DNA from: CAYYNP01 sp964472545
GTDB taxonomy: Bacteria > Planctomycetota > Planctomycetia > Pirellulales > Thermoguttaceae
DNA: 64,000 bases
Direction of reading: 5' to 3'
NCBI GenBank assembly: GCA_964472545.1
Contig: CAYYNP010000010.1
Coordinates: forward strand, 1-64,000
The number at the start of each line of letters is the position of its first letter. Positions within the stretch are counted from its first letter, which is position 1. Positions 51,988-60,016 of this stretch are shown piece after piece. The translations under genes and the position numbers were made by a program. The notes under the pieces were generated by a model. The model saw only the letters and a list, made by a program, of their open reading frames with translations, had not been told where the DNA came from and did no database searches.

Positions 51988-54036
51988 CTACTCCTCTGGG
52001 GTTTCAGCGGCTTCGTCCGCAGCCTCTCGCCGCTCGCTGGGCGTCGTCGGCTGCCAGCAGAAATGCACCAGGAACTTGAACCGGCGACGTCCCTGCTCGT
52101 CGGGCCTTTCGATGGCCCCCGGCTTGACCAGCGTGGCGTAGCCGATGCCGAGGTCTTCGACCGAGATGCTCTCCCTCGTTACGCGGTCCTCGCCCGGCAG
52201 GTCGATCACCGCCGTATGCAGATTCTTGATCAGGGTCTTCTGCACGAACTCCGGTCCCTGAACCCTGCCCGAGATGCCGAAGTTGTGATAGTGGTACCCG
52301 GTGATCTTGACCACCCAACCTTCGCCAACGGGGCCTTCGCCTTCCTCTTCTTCTTCGACCGCAGCCTCGGGATCGCCCTCTTCCCCAGGCGGGACCGCCG
52401 GTTGCGGCTGCTCTGGAGGAATGTAGAACTCCTCGACGGCCGCGTACCAGTCCTCCAGTTTTTCGAACCTCTCACAGTCCAGCGCCGTGATGTGCAGTTT
52501 CTCGTACTCCTCGATCGGAACCGGATCGGGCAGTTGCTTCGGTGCCCGGGGATCGACCGGCTGAGCGTTGGGGTTGTCGGGATTCGGATAGTCCGGCAGG
52601 CACTGATTCCCCGCACACAGCAGTTCCAACCAGAGGATCCGCCGCTCGAAACTGCCCACCAGATTGCTGCCCTTCTCGTCGGCCTCGCCAAACTCGTCGT
52701 CGGCCGCTTTCTTTTGCGTTTCCAGCCGGCTGGCCTCGGTCGCCCTTTGCCCGGCGGCCGTTTCGGCAGCCTTCCAACTCCCTTGCCCTTCCCCCTGAGC
52801 GACGCTGTTTTGAACGTTCGCGCCGAATATGGCGGCAATCGTCAGACCCAACAGCAAGACCGCGGCCGAGGCGACCGCCCACGGCTTCTTCTGCTTGATC
52901 AACCGCTGATGGACGATCTCCTTCGGCAGCAGGTTGGTCTGCAAACCGGCCTTGCCGAGGCCTTGCAGCCCCAGGCCGTAACACGTCGCAAAGCAGAGCG
53001 AATTGTCTTTGAAGGCCGGCGCCCCGAGCACTTGCGGACCGACGAGGTGTTTGAACTCGTCGAGTCGGTGAATCTCCAGCCCCAGGCTTTGCGAGAGATA
53101 TCTCCGCAGCCCGGGCAGCTTCATCGCGTTGCCCAAGGCCACGATGTGATCGATCTTGGCCGTGCGTTCGATGCTGCCGAAGTAGCTGATCGAGCGCTGC
53201 ACTTCCGTCAACAAATCGCTGAACACCGGACGCATCGCCTGGAAGACGGCCTTAGGGTCTTCTGCCTTGGCGGCGTTGCGCTTGAGGTGTTCGGCCTTGG
53301 CGAAGGTGAGCTTCAGTTCCTTCGTGAGCGCTTTGGTGAAGTGGTTGCCGCCGAGCGGGATGTTTCGCTGCCAGACGCGATAGCCGTTGGTCACCACCAA
53401 ATCGGTTGCATCCGTGCCCAACGAGAGCACGACGGTCCAGTCGGGCTGGTCGTCGGGATCGAACTGCTCCGGCGGCGGCAGATCGGTCAACTGGTCGAAG
53501 ACCATGAAGTTGTACAGCGACAACGGGGCCAACTGTACGAAATTGACTTCGATACCCGCCCGCTCAAACGGCTCCAACGCCCGAAAGACGGCGTCTCGCT
53601 TCATCGCGAACAGGCCGATCTCGGTCTCCAGCGCAAAGCCTTCTTCTTCGGCTCCGCCGCCCATCCGCTGGTAGTCCCAGATCACGTCGTTCAAGTCGAA
53701 CGGGATCTGCTGCCGGGCCTCGTAGCGGACGATGTCGGGGATCTTCTTGGCCTCGACCGGCGGCAACTTGATAAAGCGGGCAAGGCCGCTTTGGCCGGGA
53801 ACCGAGATTGCCACTTTGTCGCCGCGGATGTTGTTCCGCTCGAGGAACTCCTGCAGCGCGTCGCCGATCAACTCGGCCGGATCCGCCCCCGCCTGCGAGA
53901 GGATCTTGGGGTATTCGATGTAGTCGAACGCATCGGCCACGATCCGATTGTCGCGGTCGTCGTGCGCCTGACACCGCAGCGCCTTGATCGCACACTGCCC
54001 GATGTCAATCGCCCAAATCGTGTCCATAATTGCCAT
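51988..54036 (-). CDS. PilM-like actin-fold ATPase fused to PilN-like membrane segment
   Basis: A 682-aa protein. The N-terminal part (about 1-370) is PilM-like: DIGQCAIKALR phosphate-1 motif, VAISVPGQSGLARFIKLPPVE, DWTVVLSLGTDATDLVVTNG, HIVALGNAMKLPGLRRYLSQ. It is the cytoplasmic actin-like ATPase that anchors the type IV pilus inner-membrane ring. Residues about 389-412 form a single membrane helix (PWAVASAAVLLLGLTIAAIFG), and the C-terminal part (about 415-682) is extracytoplasmic, with acidic stretches (EEEEEGEGP). PilM and PilN are usually separate proteins, and PilN supplies the cognate IIQxNLLP motif; here TNLLPKEIVHQRLI precedes the helix, like PilN's NLLP. So the gene looks like a natural pilMN fusion. 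AGAGG lies 9 nt before the ATG. First of the three-gene operon. No pilus motor (PilB/PilT), pilin or PilQ gene is adjacent. Confidence 0.85.
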   Translation of the reverse strand: MAIMDTIWAIDIGQCAIKALRCQAHDDRDNRIVADAFDYIEYPKILSQAGADPAELIGDALQEFLERNNIRGDKVAISVPGQSGLARFIKLPPVEAKKIPDIVRYEARQQIPFDLNDVIWDYQRMGGGAEEEGFALETEIGLFAMKRDAVFRALEPFERAGIEVNFVQLAPLSLYNFMVFDQLTDLPPPEQFDPDDQPDWTVVLSLGTDATDLVVTNGYRVWQRNIPLGGNHFTKALTKELKLTFAKAEHLKRNAAKAEDPKAVFQAMRPVFSDLLTEVQRSISYFGSIERTAKIDHIVALGNAMKLPGLRRYLSQSLGLEIHRLDEFKHLVGPQVLGAPAFKDNSLCFATCYGLGLQGLGKAGLQTNLLPKEIVHQRLIKQKKPWAVASAAVLLLGLTIAAIFGANVQNSVAQGEGQGSWKAAETAAGQRATEASRLETQKKAADDEFGEADEKGSNLVGSFERRILWLELLCAGNQCLPDYPNPDNPNAQPVDPRAPKQLPDPVPIEEYEKLHITALDCERFEKLEDWYAAVEEFYIPPEQPQPAVPPGEEGDPEAAVEEEEEGEGPVGEGWVVKITGYHYHNFGISGRVQGPEFVQKTLIKNLHTAVIDLPGEDRVTRESISVEDLGIGYATLVKPGAIERPDEQGRRRFKFLVHFCWQPTTPSERREAADEAAETPEE

Positions 54037-54424
54037 GCTGCGAATCCTCTGTCAATCCTCGGCCGTCCCGGCGCCGGGCGTCGACCCTTGCCGCCGATCC
54101 GTCGAAGCCCTGTTCCCTCGATTCCAGTTGCGGGGTCTCCTGCTCGGGCCGCGTCGCCCCCAAAATCGACCCGTCAAGAAAAGAGCGCACAAAAACCCAC
54201 CTTTCCCCTATCCCTAATGTATCGTCATCGGAGGTGCCCTGTCAACCAAAACCCATGCCACGCCCCGAGTTGGCCGCTCGACTTGCCCGCCCAAAGCGAC
54301 TATGGTGGTCGAGAGGGCCGTCGTCGACCGGTCACACGGTCCCGGTTACTCTCGGCATCTGAGTCCGTCCACCTTGTGGCGACCTGGACGGAGTGAGGGG
54401 AATCAACGCAAGTCGTTACCGCAT
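54037..54424. other. divergent intergenic region
   Basis: It separates the PilM-like operon (minus) from the GH38-like gene (plus). I see no gene. Open frames here are antisense or too short with no ribosome site. No promoter pair could be assigned with confidence. Confidence 0.5.
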
Positions 54425-57292
54425 ATGAAGTTCAGTCAGCTTATCCTGCTATTGCCCTGCCACAGTTTGGAGGACTTCGCGCTGCAGAGGGAGCCCGAGG
54501 ATGCCGAAGGCCTGCTCTCGGCCTGGTCGGCGCTCTGGCACCCGGCGCTGGTCGCGTGCGTTGAAGACGTGCCGACCTGGTTCCCTGCGGAAGAACCTCC
54601 GCAGGCGCCGGCCGGCAACCTCGTGATCGTGCCGAAATGCGCCGAGTCGATGGTGCCCACCGATTGGCTTGATCGGGCTGAGGACGGCGGGGCTTGCGTG
54701 ATTCGCGGCCTCCACGTCCGCGAGGAACTCCTTGCCGCCGCCCTGCAACACCTCGATCCGCCCGCCGCCGGGATCGACCCCAAGAGCGTCGATCCCGCGC
54801 TCGTCGATGATTTTCTCGCCCTGGGATTTTGCCACCTCCTGGTGGAGTTACTTACCCGCCAGTTGCGTTACATGAGCAATCTCGACGAGGCCTCCTTCAA
54901 ATCGGCCTTGCTCGCCGCCGCCGAGGCAGCGCTACAACCCGACGGCGAAACGGCCCACGCCCAACTCCAATCGTCCTTCGACTTGCTCCACGAGGGTCGA
55001 GAATATTTCTATCCGGTCGAATCGCATCTGCTCGATCTCACGCTGGTTGCGCCCACCACCATTGGGGAGTCACTGCGGGCCGATCTCTCGGACGAAGTGC
55101 CCGTCAATCTGCTCATCTCCGGCGAGACATTGGCGCAAATCGCCAAGACCGAACCTGCTACGCTGGCCGCTCTGGCCGAAGCCGTCGAAAAAAAGGCGGC
55201 GGCAATCGTGGGCGGTGAGTTGTCCGAACCGGAATTACCGCTGATGATACCCGAGGCCATCCGGCGGAATATCGTCGCCGGGATAGAGACGTATCAGCGC
55301 CACCTCGGCAGCCGCCCGACGGTCTTCGGCCGCCGGCGTTTCGGGCTCTCGCCGGTATTGCCGCAGATCCTAAAGCAACTCGGGTTCTCCGGCGCGATGC
55401 ACGCCACGCTCGACGACGGCCGCTTCCCCACGGGCAACCAGAGCCGAATCCAGTGGCAGGGCATTGATGCCAGCGCGATTGAGGCCGTCTGCCGCGTGCC
55501 GATCGACGTCAATCGGGCCGACGCCTTCCTCCGTCTGCCGGAACGCCTCGGCGACGCGATGGATCTGGACCACGTGGCCACCGTGGTCTTCGCCCATTGG
55601 CCGGGCCGCTCGAGCCCGTGGTACCGGGACCTGAAACGGATTGCCGCCTATTCGCCCGTGTTGGGGACGTTCCAGACCATCGACAACTACTTCGACGAGA
55701 CCGGACTCGCCGGCCAACAGACGCAATACAAGGCCGATCAATACCGCTCACCCTATCTGCGTCAAGCGGTCGGCGCGGGGCAAGTCGATCCGCTTTCTCG
55801 TTGGGTCCGGTACTACCGGCGAACTTCCGCCGCGGAGGCCGCGCAGACTCTCGGCGCGCTCGAATCGTTGATGGGCGGAACGGCGGCGTCGGAAGCCTCC
55901 GACTCGTTGCTCGATGAGATTCAGACGGCGCGCACCGCCGAGCCCGACTCGGCCGACGATATCGAGCAGCGTTTGCGCGACGGCCTCAGCGCGGCGGCGG
56001 AACGCTTCGGCCGTAAGCTGACCGGGGCCAAACCCACGGGGCCCTCGTCACCTGCCGGTTATCTGGTGGCCAATCCGTTCGGATTTGAGAGGCGCTTGCA
56101 CGTCGGCGTACCGGACTTGGCCGATCCGCCCGACGTCGCCGGGCCGGTTCGGGCCGTTGACGACGACGTGGCGGTGGTCGACGTGCCGGCGATGGGCTTC
56201 GCCTGGATCGGACCGGGATCCGGTACCGCCCCGGTCGAACACGTTGCGAAGAAGACGCGGCGCAGGAAGCAGAAGAAGGAGAAGGAGGAGCCGCCGCTGG
56301 CCGAAGAGCAGACGCTGCGCAACGACTTCTTCGAGATCGCGATCGATCCGCATACGGGGGCGCTGCGTTCGATCTCCGACTACCGCACGCGCGGGGCGCG
56401 AGCCGCGCAGCAAATTGCGATGCGCCTGGCACGCGGACGCGACCAACAGACCGGCGGAGACGGAGAATACTCGATCATGGCGGCCGATCGGATCGCCGTG
56501 ACCTCGCCCGGACCACTGGTCGGCGAGATCGTCTGCGAAGGCCGGCTTCTCGATCGCGAGGGCCGCAAGCTGGCAAAGTATGCCCAAACGACCCGCGTCC
56601 GTCGCGGCAGCCGCGTGATCGAAATTGGAATCGACCTCGAGCCCGGCCGGTTGCCCGACGCCGATCCCTGGCATTCGTATTACGCCGCCCGATTCGCATG
56701 GGCCGACGCCACGTCGAATCTCTACCGCAGCGTGAACCTGGCCAACGTGCCGACCGGCGCCGCGCAGTTGGAGGCTCCACACTTCGTCGACGTCCGTTCG
56801 AGCAAAGTCCGCACGACGCTGTTGACCGCGGGGTTACCGTATCATCGTCGCTTCGGACTAAGGAAGCTCGATACGCTGTTGATCGTCCACGGCGAGACGG
56901 CCCGCTCGTTTCGATTCGGCATCGGCATCGACCTGCCGCACCCGATGCACGCCGCGTTGGACTTTCTTGCCCCAGAGACGGTCCTGTCTGGCGTGGGCGC
57001 GCCGCCGGCACCGTTCGGATGGCTGTTTCATCTCGACCGCCGCAACGTCGTGGCCACCCACTGGGAGCCGTTGACGGTTGACGGCGCCGTCGAAGGCTAT
57101 CGAACCCGGTTGTTGGAGATCGACGGCCGCCAGACGCCACTCGGCCTGCGTTCGATCCGCTCGGTCGCCTCGGCCGTGATGATCAACCCCGGCGACGCCG
57201 CCGAGGCCGAGTTGCCCACCAAAGGCGACCGTGTTGCCGTCGAGCTTGGCCCACACAGGTGGGTTGAACTCGAAGTCCGTTTCGATCGGTAG
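54425..57292 (+). CDS. GH38/57-like alpha-mannosidase-type glycoside hydrolase, divergent
   Basis: A 955-aa cytoplasmic protein (no signal peptide). It starts MKFSQLILLLPCHSLEDFAL; the start at 54425 lacks a clear ribosome site, and an upstream in-frame GTG/ATG leader from 54302 seems non-coding. The central region has PEAIRRNIVAGIETYQRHLG, RPTVFGRRRFGLSPVLPQIL, AMHATLDDGRFP. The C-terminal half resembles the GH38 beta-domain: NDFFEIAIDPHTGALRSISD, then RGSRVIEIGIDLEP and HPMHAALDFLAPETVLSG. A short Lys-rich linker (KKTRRRKQKKEKEE) sits before it. The metal-binding residues of GH38 (H, D, D, H) cannot be assigned reliably from the sequence, so activity is unproven. The start of endonuclease IV follows 9 bp later. 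Confidence 0.55.
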   Translation: MKFSQLILLLPCHSLEDFALQREPEDAEGLLSAWSALWHPALVACVEDVPTWFPAEEPPQAPAGNLVIVPKCAESMVPTDWLDRAEDGGACVIRGLHVREELLAAALQHLDPPAAGIDPKSVDPALVDDFLALGFCHLLVELLTRQLRYMSNLDEASFKSALLAAAEAALQPDGETAHAQLQSSFDLLHEGREYFYPVESHLLDLTLVAPTTIGESLRADLSDEVPVNLLISGETLAQIAKTEPATLAALAEAVEKKAAAIVGGELSEPELPLMIPEAIRRNIVAGIETYQRHLGSRPTVFGRRRFGLSPVLPQILKQLGFSGAMHATLDDGRFPTGNQSRIQWQGIDASAIEAVCRVPIDVNRADAFLRLPERLGDAMDLDHVATVVFAHWPGRSSPWYRDLKRIAAYSPVLGTFQTIDNYFDETGLAGQQTQYKADQYRSPYLRQAVGAGQVDPLSRWVRYYRRTSAAEAAQTLGALESLMGGTAASEASDSLLDEIQTARTAEPDSADDIEQRLRDGLSAAAERFGRKLTGAKPTGPSSPAGYLVANPFGFERRLHVGVPDLADPPDVAGPVRAVDDDVAVVDVPAMGFAWIGPGSGTAPVEHVAKKTRRRKQKKEKEEPPLAEEQTLRNDFFEIAIDPHTGALRSISDYRTRGARAAQQIAMRLARGRDQQTGGDGEYSIMAADRIAVTSPGPLVGEIVCEGRLLDREGRKLAKYAQTTRVRRGSRVIEIGIDLEPGRLPDADPWHSYYAARFAWADATSNLYRSVNLANVPTGAAQLEAPHFVDVRSSKVRTTLLTAGLPYHRRFGLRKLDTLLIVHGETARSFRFGIGIDLPHPMHAALDFLAPETVLSGVGAPPAPFGWLFHLDRRNVVATHWEPLTVDGAVEGYRTRLLEIDGRQTPLGLRSIRSVASAVMINPGDAAEAELPTKGDRVAVELGPHRWVELEVRFDR

Positions 57293-57301
57293 GCCGGGCC
57301 G

Positions 57302-58198
57302 ATGTCGAACGCAGTTCCAATCTTGGGCGCCCACATGAGCATTGCCGGCGGCTACCACAAGGCCGTCGAACGTGCGGCGGCCGTCGGCTGCCAATGCGTG
57401 CAGGTCTTCACGGGCAACCCTCGCGCATTCGCGGTGGCGTCGCGGCGTGTGTCGAAGACAAACTCAACGGGCGCGGAGGCCGAGCCGTTTCAGGCCGCGC
57501 TGCAACGCCTCGGCGTTTCGCATCCGATTGCCCACGATTCATACTTGATCAACTTGGCCAGCCCCGACGACAAGCTCTGGCGGAAATCGGTCACGGCGTT
57601 TGTGGGCGAGCTGCGCCGGGCGGAGACGCTGGGGATACCCTACGTCGTCACACACCCGGGAGCCTACGTCGCCAGCAGCGAGACCCGGGGACTACGGCGG
57701 ATCGTGCGTGCGCTGAACGAGATCCACCGGCGAACCGAAAGCCTCGCGGCCGAATGCCTCTTGGAGACCACCGCCGGACAAGGCACGACGCTTGGCTGGC
57801 GATTTGAACACTTGGCGGAGATCTTCGACGGCGTGAAACACCCCGATCGGATCGGCGTCTGTTTCGACACGTGCCACGTCTTCGCCGCCGGCTATCGGTT
57901 GGGCACGAAGCGGCAGTATCTGGCCACGATGCGCGAGTTCGACGCCCTGGTCGGGCTGAGACGGATTCGGGCGTTTCACCTGAACGACAGCCGCCGCGAA
58001 CTCGGCTCTCGCGTCGACCGTCACGCCCACATCGGCCGCGGCCACCTGGGCGTCGAGCCGTTTCGCCATTTGTTGAACGATCGCCGCTTCCGCAAGGTGC
58101 CGATGTATCTGGAAACGCCAAAAGAGAAGGTAGACGGCGTGGACATGGACGTCGTCAACCTGAAGCTACTCCGAAGCCTTACGCCAATAAGAGGCTGA
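57302..58198 (+). CDS. nfo: endonuclease IV
   Basis: A 298-aa AP endonuclease of the Nfo family, which incises DNA 5' to abasic sites during base excision repair. It matches family length and has the complete set of Zn-site motifs: GAHMSIAGGYHKAVERA at the N-terminus, HDSYLINLASP, HPGAYV, LLETTAGQGT (metal Glu), CFDTCHVFAAGY (Asp and His), FHLNDS (His), DRHAHIGRGHLG (Asp/His), and YLETPK (Glu). The start follows the GH38-like gene stop by 9 bp, so the two are probably co-transcribed; the ribosome site is weak. The coupling of a repair enzyme to a glycosidase-like gene is unusual but may be chance. Identification is secure. Confidence 0.97.
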   Translation: MSNAVPILGAHMSIAGGYHKAVERAAAVGCQCVQVFTGNPRAFAVASRRVSKTNSTGAEAEPFQAALQRLGVSHPIAHDSYLINLASPDDKLWRKSVTAFVGELRRAETLGIPYVVTHPGAYVASSETRGLRRIVRALNEIHRRTESLAAECLLETTAGQGTTLGWRFEHLAEIFDGVKHPDRIGVCFDTCHVFAAGYRLGTKRQYLATMREFDALVGLRRIRAFHLNDSRRELGSRVDRHAHIGRGHLGVEPFRHLLNDRRFRKVPMYLETPKEKVDGVDMDVVNLKLLRSLTPIRG

Positions 58199-58214
58199 AC
58201 AGAGTTCTCCTCCC

Positions 58215-58246
58215 GTCACCTTGTCACCCCGTCACCTTGTCACCCC
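58215..58246. repeat. 16-bp perfect tandem repeat between convergent genes
   Basis: GTCACCTTGTCACCCC occurs at 58215-58230 and again at 58231-58246, with a related partial copy before it. It lies between the stops of endonuclease IV and the esterase. Confidence 0.9.
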
Positions 58247-58255
58247 CTCGCCCCA

Positions 58256-60001
58256 TCACTCGGCCAACGACACACCGTGTCCCTTGTTATACAGCCCCAA
58301 CACCTCTTCCTCCGAAAGCGGACGCGACCAGATGCCGACCTCGTCGAATACCTCGAACTGGTGCTCGATCTTCGATAGATTGCCGATCATCAGTGTCGCC
58401 TGCTCGGCCGGCAGGATGTGGTTTTCGTCCTGCACGCCCCAGTACGGCTTGTCCAATTGTCCGTACGGCAAGTCGCGCAGTTGTTTGCCGCCCTTGGGAG
58501 CCGCCACACCGTCGATGTAGATCTCGAAGGCCTTCCGGGAGCCGTCGTAGACGGCCACCACGTGATGCCAATCGAAGCCGTCAGAGATCACGTTGCCCGG
58601 ACCGCCGTTGAACTTGAAGCCCTTGGTGCCGCCGTCGAATCCGGCCGTCATGAAGACCCCGCCCTTGGTGCCCTTGCAGGTGACGTCCCAGCCGGCGACG
58701 TTGGCCGTGAGGCTGTAGTACCAGGTGTCCGGGCCGTATTCGATCTCCTTGCCGACGCCTTTGCCGATCCGCCCGCAGCCGTAGTAGTTCGTGCGATACC
58801 AGTAGGAGATCGAGAGATTCTCGATGTGGCCGCTCGGGCCGAGCACGTCGCGATAGTCCGGCACGCGGACGTGCTGCTGGCCGGTGAGTCTTAAGCACCG
58901 CCCACGCACGCCGTCTAGCCGCTCGGCAGTGCCAACGACTTGCCCGTCGGCGTCGCCGGCCCAATCGCGAGCCGTGTTGCCCTCGCTTTCGTCGAACGGC
59001 CAATAGGCGACGAGCCCTTGCCTGAGCTTGGCCAGGTTGTAATCCGAGTCGACCGGCTCGGGTCGGGTCGTGTACTTCTCGCCAGCTTTTCGAGTGGCCG
59101 CGTTGTCTTGCGGAACGGTCTTCGCGGCGAACGGCAGCAGCGCCTTGCCGGCCCGCTCGCCGATGGTGAGCATACTGGGTGTGTTGTAATGGGCCTTCGG
59201 ATAGAGGTCCATTGTCGAGATCCACGTAGCGTGCGGATCCTCTTCGGCCACCTTCTGCTGCGCGGCGCGGATCACGTCCCCACCGCCCTTGCGATTCCAC
59301 ACCGGCGCCGGGCCGATTTGGATAATCAACACCGGCAACTCGGGCACGGCCAGTTCGGTACGTACGTCGTGAACCAGGTCGCGCAAGTTCCGTTCGTAAT
59401 GGTGCCAGAAGCCGGTCGAGCGGTCTTCCGGGACCTCTTCGGCCAGCGAGTCGTTCTCGCCCTGGAACCAGACGAAGCCGGCGACTTCGATCTTGCGGCC
59501 GTCGTACGCCGGATAGTCGACGCCGGGATCGGCCAGGAATCGATGAAAACGCCGCATCATCCGCAAGTAGAGATCGCCCGCCTCGCCGCCGGCCCGTTTC
59601 ACCGCACTCGGCGGGCGCCAACGCGTGTGCAACTGCGTGCCGCCTAGGGCCGACTTGAAGAAGACGATCGGGCTCTCCACCGCGTCGCCGAGGATCCGCC
59701 CCATCACCAATTCCGGGCCGAAGACGTTATCGGAAGCCGGGCCACCGCCAAACCCCACACCCAGCGGGCCGGAGATTTTCTTGGCGAAGATGCACCAGGC
59801 ATCGTTGCGCGGCCGATCGATTCCTGGGAAACGCTCCGTGCAGATCTCGCCGAAGTAGTTATGGCCCTCCATGTTCGACTGCCCGGCCATCAGGTAAACC
59901 TTCAGCGGTGGCAGTTCTCCTTCGGCGGCGGCGGCGCGCAGCGTGCCGGTCAGAAGAAGACCGAACAGGAAGAGGGGGGTAATCCGTCGTACGTTGTGCA
60001 T
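58256..60001 (-). CDS. exported sialate O-acetylesterase-like (SGNH) plus LamG protein
   Basis: A 581-aa protein with a signal peptide (about 1-26: PLFLFGLLLTGTLRAAA). The SGNH/DUF303 carbohydrate esterase domain starts with LMAGQSNMEGHNYF (catalytic Ser42), has FFKSALGGTQL and FVWFQGENDS, and would deacetylate acetylated sugars. Residues about 350-581 are a LamG/concanavalin-like domain (GLVAYWPFDESEGNTARDWA, then YWYRTNYYG and WHHVVAVYDGSRKAFEIYID), probably a glycan-binding module. The catalytic His/Asp partners are likely in the LTIGERAGKALL region but I cannot assign them with certainty. AAGGAC lies about 8 nt before the ATG. It converges with endonuclease IV and is 15 bp after the DUF6288-like gene, so is probably co-transcribed with it. 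Confidence 0.85.
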   Translation of the reverse strand: MHNVRRITPLFLFGLLLTGTLRAAAAEGELPPLKVYLMAGQSNMEGHNYFGEICTERFPGIDRPRNDAWCIFAKKISGPLGVGFGGGPASDNVFGPELVMGRILGDAVESPIVFFKSALGGTQLHTRWRPPSAVKRAGGEAGDLYLRMMRRFHRFLADPGVDYPAYDGRKIEVAGFVWFQGENDSLAEEVPEDRSTGFWHHYERNLRDLVHDVRTELAVPELPVLIIQIGPAPVWNRKGGGDVIRAAQQKVAEEDPHATWISTMDLYPKAHYNTPSMLTIGERAGKALLPFAAKTVPQDNAATRKAGEKYTTRPEPVDSDYNLAKLRQGLVAYWPFDESEGNTARDWAGDADGQVVGTAERLDGVRGRCLRLTGQQHVRVPDYRDVLGPSGHIENLSISYWYRTNYYGCGRIGKGVGKEIEYGPDTWYYSLTANVAGWDVTCKGTKGGVFMTAGFDGGTKGFKFNGGPGNVISDGFDWHHVVAVYDGSRKAFEIYIDGVAAPKGGKQLRDLPYGQLDKPYWGVQDENHILPAEQATLMIGNLSKIEHQFEVFDEVGIWSRPLSEEEVLGLYNKGHGVSLAE

Positions 60002-60016
60002 GAAAGGTCCTTCGTA

